DNA of 64,000 nt from Neoscytalidium dimidiatum (GCA_037367355.1 CM074699.1:1984001-2048000); one strand, 5' to 3'. Shown: positions 45,914 through 57,400, counted from the first letter of the stretch. Numbers and translations: made by a program. The notes: a model not told the origin generated them from the sequence alone.

Positions 45914-47715
45914 TTACTCCCAAAGTAGCGTCAAAGGCTTCATCCACTTGTTCTTCACGACCTTTGGCGGCGTCTCCTCCGCGATGACGCGATCCAAGCC
46001 GGTACGCAGGTCGACATCCTCGGGCCTGTATGCCCAGCTCTCCCTCCAGTTGTAGATGCGGTGGCCAAAGTAGATGACCAGGAAGATAGGGATGCCAATG
46101 TATGCTGTCAGGAAGGACGAGGCACTCCAGTTCTCGGGCCAGAATACGTCGAAGCCGTTGATGAGACACAGGAAGGTGAAAGCCGTCATCTGGACGTACG
46201 TGCCATACGGTTGGATCCAAGAGCGGTAGGTCAGCTGCGAGGTCACGCCTTGCACATCGCATGCTTTTCGGAAACGGAGGTACACGATGCCACAGCAGAT
46301 CCACGAGATGAAGCCGGAGGTGTTGGTAAGATTGACCTGCGAGAGAAAGTGTCAGTCGTGTGCGCTGAACTGTGAAAAGGGAGGGAAACACATACAAACC
46401 AGTTGAACACCTCAGATGCGGAGCTGCCGACATTAAGGTAGGCGAGGGCAGTGAAAAGACTGCTCGTGGCGACTGCGCGGTAAGGGACGCCAGACTTGGT
46501 GCAGGCGCTGAACCATCTAGGGGCGGAACCCTGCAACGACAAGGCATAAAGGGAGCGCGAGGAGAGGTAGAGGAAGGAGTTGCCGGAGGACCAGGCAGAG
46601 ATGAGGATCCCTGCGTTGACGACGGAGTCGAGGGCCTTGATGCCATTGCGCTTCATTCCGATGACGAATGGAGAGGAACCGGCACCCACGCCGCCGTTGG
46701 TGAGGGCGGGATCATCACTCGGGACAATGACACCGATGCAGAGCACACAGCCGATGTAGAAGAAGATCAGACGGTAGATGTACCGGCGACCAGCAACGGG
46801 CAGGTTGCGACGTGGGTTCTGCATCTCACCGCCGGTAACGACCAGTAGCTCGGGAGCGAAAACGAAAGGGAAGGCGGACAAGACAAGGGTAGACAGCAAG
46901 GCTATGAAGCGGCCAGTATCACCCGCGGCCAGGTAAGTATTCGCCGCGCCAGGGTCCTTCCAGTATCGGAAACCCAAACGGTCTCCGGAGGGGCCACCAC
47001 CAAAGAAGACGACCACGGAGACCAGCATGAGACCCAGCATCAGGATAACCTTAGTGCTGGCAAACCAAAACTCGGTCTCGCCGTAGAAGCGGACAGGCAG
47101 GGCGTTCAGAGCGACGATGACGACGAGCATGATAGTGATCCAGACGGCGATGTTGACGGGTGACTCCCAGTAGTCAATGACGATGGCGGCGGCGGTGATT
47201 TCGTAAGGCACCAAGATCCCGAGCGAGTAGAAGTACAGCCAGCCGAGAGCGAAGCCCATCGAGCGGGACACGTAGCGGTAGCCGAACAGGTTCATGGAAC
47301 TGCCTGGAGTGGGCAGCCATGTAGCGATCTCAACGATGGCAGTGACGACACAGAATACCATGAAGGAGATGAAGCAGAAACAGGCCAAGATGAAGGCGGG
47401 ACCGCCTCTGGCAAGCGTCTGACCCGAACCGACGAAGAGACCGGTACCAATAGTACCACCTAGCGCGATCATCTGCGCGTGACGTGACTTCAGTCCCTGG
47501 AAGACGGGTTAGCACGTCGGCAGGCATGCGCTCAAATAGGCGCGAATGAAGCTTACTCTCTCGGTCGTCTGCTTGTGGCCTTCGAAGACCTCACCAGCCA
47601 GCACATCGGCGCCGAGACCTGACCCTCGACGGCCACCGTGAGTGCTGCTCTCGTACACGGGCAGCTCATTGCCCGCCACCTTCTCGCCAGCCATTTCCTC
47701 AATGTCTTTTCCCAT
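45914..47715 (-). CDS. Amino acid permease (YAT/AAP family)
   Basis: Plasma-membrane amino acid/H+ symporter. Exons 47715-47557, 47496-46396 and 46336-45914 encode 560 residues. After a hydrophilic N-tail (with ESSTHGGRRGSG) come GLKSRHAQMIALGGTIGTGLF, the TM1 signature, PTPGSSMNLFGYRYVSRSMG, ALGWLYFYSLGI, FAPELLVVTGGEMQNPRRNLP (TM6 region) and the domain end LTYRSWIQPYGTYVQM and WPENWSASSFLTAYIGIP. About 12 membrane segments can be counted. Substrate preference cannot be read from the sequence. A Met nine codons upstream (47742) is also in frame. Intron 1 carries a CTAAC branch site. Confidence 0.93.
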
Positions 47716-48480
47716 AGCGCAGACTTTGCGACGCGATGGCACGCGCTAAGCAGATAGATGGAGGAAGTGTTGCGGGGTGAATTGGAGGAAAAGACGGCGA
47801 AGTCAACCGGTCTCAGAGCGAGTTGGGGGGGAAAGAGAGATTAGGGAAGGGTTCCCATAGGCGTCTTCCCGGGCGCTCAATGGCTTGCTCTTCAAGTGGC
47901 ACAAGAGGAGACAAGGGCGATAGGACGGGCACGCGAGAGGAGAGAGCAGCAGAGGCGGGACTTATGTAGGAACGGGTGGTGCTGCAGATTGGCGACCAGG
48001 GTAGGCAGGGCGGAGAAGCTTGCAGCTGATGAGGCATAGGGCCCGGGAAGCCTGATATCTTGGCCTGCTAACCTTCCTGGCTGATAGAAGCAGCGATCCA
48101 AGAAACGCGGCAATTGGCGCGGCGTCAACGGGCTGTGTCAGGTATCAAGCCGGCCCCCGGATCGCGCAGCATGGATGATTCCGCGTGGCGGCTGCAGGGC
48201 AGAGCAGAGGGATTTGCTGGGTTCCCGCGAGCGTGAGAGCCCAGGACGGGAGGGATGTGGGAGCCAGGAGAGACATTATTGCGTAGCAGCACTCGAGGAG
48301 AGAGGGCAGAGATAGCGAACTGCTGATAAGGGAATAGGCTGGAGAGCAGGCGGCGCGGCTGTGCGTGGTTGTGGGCGTTGTTGGTCTGGGCGGGCGCTGG
48401 AGGAGATAAGCGGCGGCGGCGGCAGCAAATCAACGGCGCGCGCCAGACCGGGCGTTGCCTGTGCGGTCGTAGCGTGGGAG

Positions 48481-48531
48481 ACGGTACAATACCGAGATAG
48501 TCAGTCCGTAGTAGGCGTCGTATTGTACCGT
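48481..48531. repeat. Perfect 12-bp inverted repeat with 27-nt loop
   Basis: ACGGTACAATAC (48481-48492) is the exact reverse complement of GTATTGTACCGT (48520-48531). It may form a hairpin or be a dyad for a binding protein; it lies about 770 bp upstream of the permease start. Confidence 0.85.
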
Positions 48532-48837
48532 TGCTAGCATGCTGGGAGGCTCCCGTCCGCTAGCAGCCAGCACGCAGCGCCAGGCCCGCCAGGACGGAAG
48601 TCAGCTGGGCCCCGGAGCGAGCGCGAGGCTGCGTCAGCGCTACCATAGCATGCAATGCTCATGCTCCCTCGCCCTCCTCCTCTCCTCCCCGCCCTGTCAA
48701 CCGTCAACCCGCGAGTTCCGGCAAGTGCGGTGGATACGTATACGTATGCCCAGCGCTGAGCTGCAGGTGCTGCCAGAGCCTATCTGGTCGGGGCGGCCGA
48801 GCAGTGGGCCTAGCGCAGTCCGGGGCCTAGAGGCCGG

Positions 48838-48912
48838 CGCCTGGGGCCTGGGGCCTGGGGCCTGGGGCCTAGGGCCTGGAGGCTGGGGCCCTGGCGCCCT
48901 GGCGCCCTGGCG
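48838..48912. repeat. GGGGCCT minisatellite with G-quadruplex pattern
   Basis: Four GGGG runs at 48843-48846, 48850-48853, 48857-48860 and 48864-48867 are separated by CCT. Degenerate units and then an 8-nt CTGGCGCC array follow to 48912. Confidence 0.85.
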
Positions 48913-49816
48913 CGCGGGAGGCGGCTTCCAGCTGGTGTTCTGGAAGCATGCCTTTCTGGAGCCTGGTGGATGCAGCAGGGCTGAACGGCTGGATGGCGCT
49001 CTCCCGCCCATGACGCGCTCTCAGCCGCCTGCACTCCCGCCCCGGCCAAGCCAGCTCGCTTTCCGCCGGCGGTGCGCGACTGCAGCAAGGATACGCATGG
49101 GGGAAGAGGACGAGCGCCCAGCGGGCTCCTGTTAGTCCGCGGAGGCTTATCCTCGGCATTTGGCGTCACTCTCCCTGCCACACCTGCTCCTCCCTCCTCT
49201 CCCCGAGTCATACACATCCAGCGTCATCTTACTGGCTGAAGCGGGCGTGGAGCGACTCCGACCCGATTCCCACCTGTGGTCATCCCACCACCAGCACCCA
49301 TGCTCGCCCGTTGTCGCCTTCGCAGACAGCACGGCTCGCCGCCAGTGCCTCCCGGCCCGTTTGCTGGAAAGGTGCTTTGTTGCGAGCCGCCTGCTTACCC
49401 TCTTCTGCCTCTCAGCCCGGAGACGGCTCGTTCGCTCTGCTCTCATTCTCGAATCCTTCTTGACAGGCCCTGGCGTCAAACCAACAGAGCATGGTCTTGA
49501 ATATCATCACGGGAGCGGAGATGTGTGGCTAATCTATCTGTCAAAAGGAGAAGAGGATTAAACAAATCAAAACGCCGTGAAGATGCCCAGTTGCCTGTCG
49601 ATCCGTCCCGTTCAAATACCTGACTCACAGAAACACCCGAGCTTTTCGTGGCCCGTCCGCAGCTTGCTACCGGACCGTATACCTTCTCATCCGAATCACA
49701 CTGGAACAGACGCAGGAAACGAGAAAATCAGCCTTCATGAGCACCACAGTACTCCGCCGCACCCACTACCGTTTCCCTCGCTGACCCCCACGGCTGCGGG
49801 CTACTCAGGAAGGAAC

Positions 49817-52800
49817 TCATCGTTTCATCTTCCCAACATCGCTTTCTGCTTGCCGGTGCCGCCTTCCAGCTCGTCGAGCATGAACGCCGGGACGCCGTCG
49901 ATCACTTATTGTTACAGCAGTTGCCGCTGCCGCTACGGGTGCCCTTTCTTTTCCTTTTGAGAACAGTGATGTGCTAAGGACGTTGCGGACGGGGTTGTGT
50001 ATAATGCTTGGGGTCAGACTGGCTGATCTGCTTCCATAGCTCGAGGCGCGGCTCACACTTGGAGACGCCTCCGATGAACTAGAGCTTCTGCCTGACGCTC
50101 GTCTGACGGCTCCAAATCTTGAAAGCAGCATCTGGCGCTCTTGGTCGGATACGGAACCAGTACCGCCGCCTGTTGTGGTTTGCCTTGTCTCGTCTTCAGT
50201 CGTGCTCGCGCTACCAACATCTTCCTCGGCGCCGACGACGGAACGGTAAAAGTCAAGCATATCTCTATCTCCATCCCCTATCAAACCCTCCGAGTCGCTG
50301 GGCGTGTCTTGCTGGCGATTCTTTAGTAGAGCTTGTTGCTTCTGATCAATCGCGTGCCACAGTGCGTAGCACGCATAAGCAGGCTCCCCGATGGCAAACG
50401 CTGCTTTTGCCGGTAACGGCTGAAGGAAGTCTATCGACCTTTTCGTGCTGAATGGACCCAATGTGTACCCCAAATGTTCAGATGCCAGATCCTGAATTGA
50501 AAGAGACTTGCGATGCACCGGACCACCCGATTCGAGTTCTTGAAGGTCGTAGTGTACGTCTTCCAGTTCTACGAAGCCCCGCGGGCATATATCCAACATG
50601 GAACGCAAGCGATTGCACTTTTCTTGGACATCGACACCAACTTTGATCACCTCTGGCGATTCGAGCACCATCACCACCTCTTTCGGCACCATGATTTGAC
50701 CTTCCGATTCTGGGAATCTGGCGATGTGGAACAAGTTGACAACAGAATCCCTGGCAAGAATGAGGAGCGAGGCATGGGCCTTGGCCCCCTGTTCAGCGGT
50801 TGCATTTTCATTCCACCTCATATCGAAACCGATATATTTGCCCCCGAATTGCTTCACCGGCGCCGGAAGTTCCGGCGGCGTCGAATGATAGTGACACATG
50901 GGACTTCGGGGCGCTGTAGGCGTCGATGGTGCCGTTTCCGGGTCTCTACGGTAAAGCGTGAATGAAAAGTGAGTTTTGCGATTGCCACTCTTGGCCCTTC
51001 GCTCTACTGCGCGTTCATCGATGCGATAGCGCGGTGGATGAAAGACAGCGGCTTTTGTCAGCCAATAGCGTTCATGATGCTTCAATGTCGGCGCAAAGTT
51101 CTTTGCCCACAAAATGACTTCCTGATACTCTCTCCAAGTTTTTGCGTAGTGAGGGCTCTCGAATTGTCTCGACATCCGTAACAACGTGGCCAGACCAGAA
51201 TCAAAGTATTTCTCAGGCCACATTTCCATGAAGGCTTGCAGGACATGGGGAGGCAGTCCATCCGGGTTGTAGAGGTCGAAAAGGGATCTATCTTCGTACA
51301 TTTCCAACAGCATTTTCTGGGCGTAGTTGACGAGGTGTTCACGCGAAGGCTCGAGAGCATCGGATTCTGCCAGAATATTACATCCACGTCGGACGGCAAC
51401 ATCCAGGGCATACTGCTCGTTTTGTCGGTTATCTTGCCAGTTCGAGATCATTGGCCGTATGGCGCCCAGCACGCGCTTGCGAACCTGATCGTTCTCCGAA
51501 AAGTAAGATGCGTACATCGCTCGCTTCTTCTTAACCCAAAATCCATAGTCTTCGAACAAAGCCCAAGAATCGGTGATCATCCTGCTGACTTTGTGCATGA
51601 CGGCCAGGATCCTCGTCTTCCGAAGTTCTTTGAGATTCCCGTGTTTGATAAGGTACCGTAGTTCATACCTTCGGCAAAGGCTGTTGATGTCTGGGAGGAT
51701 GTAAGTACCGAGACGATGGATGCGCTGGACGGATCTTTTCATGGTTCGATAGTTCTTCAGGATCTCAAACATCTTCCCTCGCTTTTTTTGGAATGATGTC
51801 TCCGCGAGTTTCCTCATCATAGGCTCAATGAGCTCTTCTCTTAGAAAAGCCTTAAGTTCGATGTTGATCTGATAAACTTCGTCGAAAGCATCCTCTACTT
51901 GCGCTCGCTTGGACAGCCCCCAATCACCAGAGTACCCGAACCTCGAATATCTCAGCGTCTTACATAGGCCGTGCGCTGAAATAGCGATATCAGTGAAATC
52001 CTTCCCGAAAATGGACAGTTGTGTTTGCCAATACTCCACTTCACGGCGTCTGGGCCGATGAAGGACTTGTTCGACATCTGTGATCAGATGGCCGTTTGTG
52101 TCGTCGATGACCAGAAGCAGCTGGCGAACAGCCCGAGGCCAGTCACGCTTCAAATACCTTCGTACGTCAGAGCTTTCGGTTCTAAGACGGCTTAGGTGGC
52201 TCTCTGTGTTAGCAAGATTGCGTTGAAGCTCCTCGAGGACGAGTCCGAACAAGCATTGGGTGGAATATGTTTCGTCTTTAAAACGCGCCAGAAATTGCTT
52301 CCAATCAGCCTCGGTCCTCCGAATTGCGGCGCGTTCGTCAATAGTAGACTGCTCTTCTGCTTGGTAGCCCTGGATGTCCTTTACGAGGTCTTCCATGTTG
52401 TATTCCAATATTTTCCCCGCTCTTTCAAGCCAGTTGCATTCATCAGCGATAAGAGATGTGATCTCGGTAACAGTCCGAAACCATTGTGCGCACGTGTCAT
52501 ATTTTTCCTGGCGCAATTTCTCCATGTAGGCGATCCGGCGGGTCCTAATTGCGTGGACTTGCTCGCTTGCAGCCGCGATCTCACGTTGGAGTGTGTCACA
52601 GCTGGCACTGAAGGGCGCAATATTCCGGTGGACCAATGCCAGTCTTGCAGCTTTGGTCTCCCCACGGATATCCTTGAGTCTTGCTTTGGTCCACTTGTAG
52701 AAGTCCTTCTGTTGTTCGACGCAGCGTTCAAGTTCCTTTCTTTGCCAGATCCATTGCTGTTCTTGCTCACGAACCAGGCGCTTCCTTCTCTCCCTCTCCT

Positions 52801-53047
52801 TCTTCGCAGCAGCCAGCTCCTCTATAACCTGCCGCTTGCGATCCTCTTCGCTTTTCTGTTGCATGGCGTCATGGACCTTGCGCATCCAGTTCTCAGGTGA
52901 GTCGTCATCCTCGTCGAAGAGGATTGGCGGGGTCGGATGGAAATGACGCCTGGACGTTATCCTGGATGAGGGCCGGCGAAAGGGTCGGGAATAACAGACG
53001 ACGCGCAGGTAAAGTGAGCCTGGACGGACGAGGCTTTGGCGTGGCAT
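49817..53047 (-). CDS. Large protein with degenerate DEDD 3'-5' exonuclease-like domain, possibly mitochondrial
   Basis: A single open frame of 1076 residues from Met 53047; the frame stays open upstream to a Met at 53311, which would add 88 residues including a hydrophobic stretch. From 53047 the N-terminus is rich in Arg/Ser without acids (RPFRRPSSRITSRRHFH), like a mitochondrial presequence. Residues about 50-650 are largely charged and helical with coiled-coil stretches such as AAAKKERERRKRLVREQEQQ. Residues about 730-905 match fungal RNase D/WRN-type exonuclease domains (GGKYIGFDMRWNENA, VIKVGVDVQEKCNRL, HLGYTLG, GEPAYACYALWHA), but acidic catalytic positions are altered. The tail is Ser-rich. 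The final 20-25 codons may be spliced differently. Confidence 0.8.
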   Translation of the reverse strand: MPRQSLVRPGSLYLRVVCYSRPFRRPSSRITSRRHFHPTPPILFDEDDDSPENWMRKVHDAMQQKSEEDRKRQVIEELAAAKKERERRKRLVREQEQQWIWQRKELERCVEQQKDFYKWTKARLKDIRGETKAARLALVHRNIAPFSASCDTLQREIAAASEQVHAIRTRRIAYMEKLRQEKYDTCAQWFRTVTEITSLIADECNWLERAGKILEYNMEDLVKDIQGYQAEEQSTIDERAAIRRTEADWKQFLARFKDETYSTQCLFGLVLEELQRNLANTESHLSRLRTESSDVRRYLKRDWPRAVRQLLLVIDDTNGHLITDVEQVLHRPRRREVEYWQTQLSIFGKDFTDIAISAHGLCKTLRYSRFGYSGDWGLSKRAQVEDAFDEVYQINIELKAFLREELIEPMMRKLAETSFQKKRGKMFEILKNYRTMKRSVQRIHRLGTYILPDINSLCRRYELRYLIKHGNLKELRKTRILAVMHKVSRMITDSWALFEDYGFWVKKKRAMYASYFSENDQVRKRVLGAIRPMISNWQDNRQNEQYALDVAVRRGCNILAESDALEPSREHLVNYAQKMLLEMYEDRSLFDLYNPDGLPPHVLQAFMEMWPEKYFDSGLATLLRMSRQFESPHYAKTWREYQEVILWAKNFAPTLKHHERYWLTKAAVFHPPRYRIDERAVERRAKSGNRKTHFSFTLYRRDPETAPSTPTAPRSPMCHYHSTPPELPAPVKQFGGKYIGFDMRWNENATAEQGAKAHASLLILARDSVVNLFHIARFPESEGQIMVPKEVVMVLESPEVIKVGVDVQEKCNRLRSMLDICPRGFVELEDVHYDLQELESGGPVHRKSLSIQDLASEHLGYTLGPFSTKRSIDFLQPLPAKAAFAIGEPAYACYALWHAIDQKQQALLKNRQQDTPSDSEGLIGDGDRDMLDFYRSVVGAEEDVGSASTTEDETRQTTTGGGTGSVSDQERQMLLSRFGAVRRASGRSSSSSEASPSVSRASSYGSRSASLTPSIIHNPVRNVLSTSLFSKGKERAPVAAAATAVTISDRRRPGVHARRAGRRHRQAESDVGKMKR

Positions 53048-53441
53048 GCTATGCACCAAAGGCTGGCGGGCAGTGATGGTGAATGCCGCAGGCCACGGAA
53101 CGGGGCCAATTGCACGTGGGGGGAGCATCGCGGTCCATGGCCACAGCAGGACGGCGGAGAACAGGATGAGAAAGAAAGGCGCGAGGGGAAGGTAGCGAAG
53201 GAGAGTGCTGTGGCGGCGCGGACGGGCAGGGCTGATTGTAGCGATGCCTACACAACTTTGGCCGGCGAGCGGGTCCTCAGCGTGTTCTGGCAGCCAGCAG
53301 CCCCGAGCCATTTTTTGCCGCGTGCCGAGCCGGCGCCCGCCAATCTGCCGTGCTCAGTCGCCCGCCCATCAGCCCGCCCATCATCCACCATCCTCCACCG
53401 TCAAAGCGCCCGCTCCAGCCACCCTCCCTCCTCACACAAAC
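53048..53441. promoter_or_regulatory. Shared divergent promoter of the exonuclease-like gene and LSM5
   Basis: The two start codons point away from each other with 394 bp between them (130 bp if the upstream Met at 53311 is used). CACC/CCAC-rich sequence precedes the LSM5 ATG. No named element is recognised. Confidence 0.5.
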
Positions 53442-53982
53442 ATGACCTCGCAACTCCTTCCTCTGGGTATGTCGGCTGTCTCGCACCGGACCCATCTGCT
53501 GACTCCTGCCCAGAGTTGATCGACAAATGTGTCGGCTCCAAGATCTGGGTCGTCATGAAGGGCGACAAGGGTATGCAGCACCCCCATCGTCCTCCACGCC
53601 TGCATTCCTGACTAAGCCTTGTGCCTAGAGTTCAGCGGGACCCTTCTTGGCTTCGATGACTACGTCAGTAAGTATCCTGCTCGCCCTGGGCCCCCCGGAT
53701 GCGATCCGCAGGCAGCTAACCTCATCCCAGATATGGTTCTTGAGGACGTCACCGAGTTGTATGCCCTCCGTGCCCTCCATGTCCGCTCGTTCGGCACTAT
53801 CCTTCACGCGCTGATGCAACCAAACAGCGACTATCAGGGTAACCAGACGAAGCTCTCCAAGATTCTCCTCAATGGCAACAACATCTGCATGGTGATGCTC
53901 CAGTCCTCTGCGCCTGTGCCGTCTAGCTTGCTGACTGCTCCCAGCTGATTCCCGGAGGCGAAGGTCCCATCGGCGCTGCGTG
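53442..53982 (+). CDS. LSM5: U6 snRNA-associated Sm-like protein LSm5
   Basis: Subunit of the LSm2-8 ring that binds U6 snRNA and of the LSm1-7 ring in mRNA decay. Six exons (53442-53466, 53514-53570, 53629-53667, 53731-53758, 53828-53891, 53944-53982) encode 83 residues. Spliced, it reads MTSQLLPLELIDKCVGSKIW, then VVMKGDKEFSGTLLGFDDYV (Sm1), then NMVLEDVTEFDYQGNQTKLS and KILLNGNNICMLIPGGEGPI (Sm2 with LLNGNNI). Every junction restores a residue expected in LSm5, so the model is secure despite 28-64 nt internal exons. Introns are 47-69 nt. Total intron length (289 nt) exceeds coding length (252 nt). Confidence 0.96.
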
Positions 53983-54471
53983 AATTGTCGAACCCCAATT
54001 CTCCCTTTTCACTTACCGCAACGTGGATCATAGTTATTGACTCCTGTAGCCAGGGTGATAGCTGCCTTAATTGCTTGCTGCATAACTGACGAATGCGTGC
54101 TCTGCTACATCATCACAGTAGGCAAAGCATCACAATCCAGCCGTCTTCTGGGTTAGTCATTTCGCCAGACGCGCAATTTATCAGAGAGATTCGGCGCCAG
54201 TCACTGTTCGCTTATATCTTGAGTGTTTGGTATAGCGACCATTTGCTCATGCCCTTCACCGTGAACACGATACAACAAGTTTCAGGTGCCCCAGTTCACC
54301 AAAGGAACTCGGTTCTTTCGTTCTGCCACCCATCCAGGTACTACAAAAGCTACGTCATTAAAGGAGCTCTCAGCTCGGGAGGACTATTACTACCTTGAGT
54401 CTGCAAAGGACATCAAACCTTGAAGAGCCGGGAGTCATCACTCAAACAATGCACGAAGCCATGCCGAACGC
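53983..54471. other. Convergent intergenic stretch
   Basis: A 489-bp stretch between LSM5 (+) and the large proline-rich gene (-), presumably two 3' UTRs. No gene is seen. Confidence 0.4.
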
Positions 54472-57400
54472 TCACGAAACCCACCCGACAATGCGATCCT
54501 CGTCCCCAAAATCTTCCCTCCCGATCACCTTCGCCCTCGCCCTCTTCACCACCCGCAGCCCCTTCCCTCTCTGCTCCTCGCCTATCTTCTTCAACCTCCC
54601 ATCCAACTCCTCCTTCAGCACCGCATCCTCCTTCCTCTTCTCCCTCTCCAACTTCGCTACCACCTTCTCCGCCTCACCCTCCCACCTGTCCTCCCTCCCC
54701 GTTGCGACACCCTTGTCAAATACCGTCACCTTCGCCTCCTCCACGCTGACCGCAAACTCCGCCTCATTAAGCAGAACCTCCGCATCGTAAAACGCTCTGA
54801 CTAACCCCTCCGCCCCCTCCGCCAACGCTTCTACCACCTCCTCGGCCCGGTCCAACAACTCCCTTCCCTCACTTCTCCACCTCCCGTCACCATCGCCTCC
54901 CTCAAGCCCCTTCTTCTCGCCGACCTCCGCGACCGCGGCGACCACCTCGTCGATCGCCCTCGCCACCGCGCCCACGCCCGCCCCCATCCACGCCTCAACT
55001 CGCTGCCACGTCTGCCGCGCGCGCACCTCCTCCTCAGCCGCGGTGCGCGCCCCCGCTGCCAATCGCGCCCCTGTGAAGTGCCTCCTCAGGTCGCGCAGCT
55101 TCTTCCTCGTGTCATCGTCATCCTCGTCGTCGTCGCCGTCCCCACCACCACTATCTTTGCCATCCGTCTTCTCGTCATTCCCTTTGGCAAGCTTTCTGCT
55201 AGTAGCGTGAGTGGTAGCAGTGGCGGACGCAGCAGCAGGGTTCTCGAGGTCGTCGAACGCAACGAGGAACTCTAGCGGCGCGACCTCCGCGCGAGCGTAG
55301 CGCGCATCGCGGTCGGCGACGGCGCGGGCGAGGAGGGCGTGGTGGGCGGAGATGTGGGCGTGGAGGGCGAGCAGGGCGCGGGAGGAGGCGTTGAGGGTTT
55401 CGAGGGCGGACAGGGTCGTTTCGATGGACGGAGGAGAGGGGCCGTTGCTGCTCCGCGTTGGTTTGCCCGTGGCAGCGGCGGGAGGAGGAGCTGTGGAGGC
55501 TGCCCCTCCCGCAGCAGGCGTCAGCCCGTCGACGACGATAACCTCGCCGGTCCGGGCGTTGATCTTGACCAGTCCGCCACTTGCCGCACCGGTACCACCA
55601 GCACCGCCCGCTTCCTCCGCTTCCCCAGACAGCGCCCGCATCGCCTCCGCACCAACTTCCTCCACGGCCGCCAACCCCGCCACGCCCCCGTCTACCTCCT
55701 CCCTCACCCTGCCGTACACCCCCGCGAACACCTCGCCCTCCCACCGGGCGTACGCCGCCGCCTCGTCCCTGCCCGCCTTCTCCGCGTGCGCCGCCACCCG
55801 CTCGACCTCCTCCCGCTTCAGCGCCTCGTCGCGCGCCAGCAGCTCCGGGTACGTGATCTCGTGCGACTCGAACGCCATGTCGTTCAGCATCTGCGTCTCG
55901 CCGCGCTCGGTCGCCAGCGTCGAGAAGAGTGTCTCCGCCTGGGCCGAAGCGGACCGGGGGCCGGGGTCACTGTCGAAGGTGGATTGGAGGGAGGTGATAT
56001 GGGCGCGCGTCGCGTCGAGGCATGGGAGGGAGGCAAGCGTCTGCTGGATGCGCTGGGCCGCGGCATTAGCCGACAGCTGCTCATTGGAGGACGGTGGTCG
56101 CGGTTTCGCTAAGAGAGCCCTTAGGCGCGCGAGACTCGTGGGAGCGGAAGGGGTTATGGGCGTTGATTTGGACGAGAGTTTGCTTGCGGCTGAAGGAAGC
56201 TCAGGCGGCGGTGGTGTCTGCGAGGGCGTCGTTGGGTAAGGCAAGCCGGATGGGGCGGACAATTTTTGCTCTTCAACATGCGGAGGAGATGCTGTTGATG
56301 AAGCTAGTGCAGGTGGTGTGGAGGTCCCGTCCTTCTTTGCTCGCAGTGCGAGAGGTGCAGGGAAGAATGTCTCGGCGTGTTCATGTTTTTCGAGTGGCGG
56401 GGATGTGGTTGGGGTAGAGACGGACGAACGGTGTGGAAGGCTATCTTTGCGGGTGGAACTGGCCGTTGGAGTACCGGGTGTGTATGGTTTGTACTGAGGT
56501 TGCTGTGTGGCAGCGACAGGCGCCGACTGGACGACAGATTCACTCGGTTCACTCGGTAGACTGGTAGGTGTAGGAATCGCCGGCTGGCTGGAAGTCTCGC
56601 TATTCGCAGTGGAGGCTCCCTGTCTAAACGGCTTGTAAGAGGACTGATTTTCTGGGGCTATCCCTGCTGTTTTCACTTCCTCGGTTTTGTTTTGGCGAGC
56701 TGATGGCTTTGTCCGCAAGATCGGACGGCCTCCTGGACTGTATTGTATATCCTCTGCAGCAATGTCATCTGTCGCAGACGGAGGAATTTCCAAGGGTAGC
56801 TTGGGCTTCTGCGTATCAGCTTCCACGTGCTCCTGAGCTTGGCCAGGGGGCTTCGTATAATACGGTATGCCTCGAATCTGCGACTCTACAGCCACAAATT
56901 CTACAAATGCAGCCGCTCTCTGGCCCTCCGAAGTGGCACATGCTTCCTGCTTCAACATCGCGATGTAGCGCTCGAGTGAGCTAGCGTACCAGGGCCCGAG
57001 ATCCGGAATGAGGTCCTGCGGCCGGGGGATCCTGTTGTAGCGGGTACTGGGTTTTGGCAGACCAGTCTTCTCGTTATCGCTTGGTGCAGCCAGCCCTTGT
57101 CCCTTATATATAGAAGAATGTGCAGGCATGGCAGTTGCGTCCATGGAGAAATCTGCAGGGAGTTCATATATTCCCTCATTTTCCGGGTTGCCGTCTCCGT
57201 TCGTCCGCATCTCTGCTTCCTTCTTCGGAGCAATTGGCTCGCTCGGTAATTCCACTGGAGAGACAGGTTCGTCTTCGTCCTTCTTTCTCTTTTCAATGCC
57301 CTCACGATTACCAGCCTTCTCCGCTTCATCCTCCGAGTCACCTTCAAACGGGGTATAGTACTCCCATCCTCCGGGTCCGCCAAATCCTAGCGCCGAAGCT

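Larger units (their letters stand above)
47716..49816. other. Permease upstream region with repeats
   Basis: 2.1 kb between minus-strand genes. It contains the permease promoter, a 12-bp inverted repeat at 48481-48531, and a GGGGCCT minisatellite near 48840-48912. Overlapping Ala/Arg/Pro-rich frames at 48539-49217 follow the repeat in all frames and are not called. Confidence 0.45.

Noticed and set aside
48539..49217. Frames of 96-198 codons across the GGGGCCT minisatellite
   Set aside because: The repeat has no stop in several frames, so openness is a composition effect.
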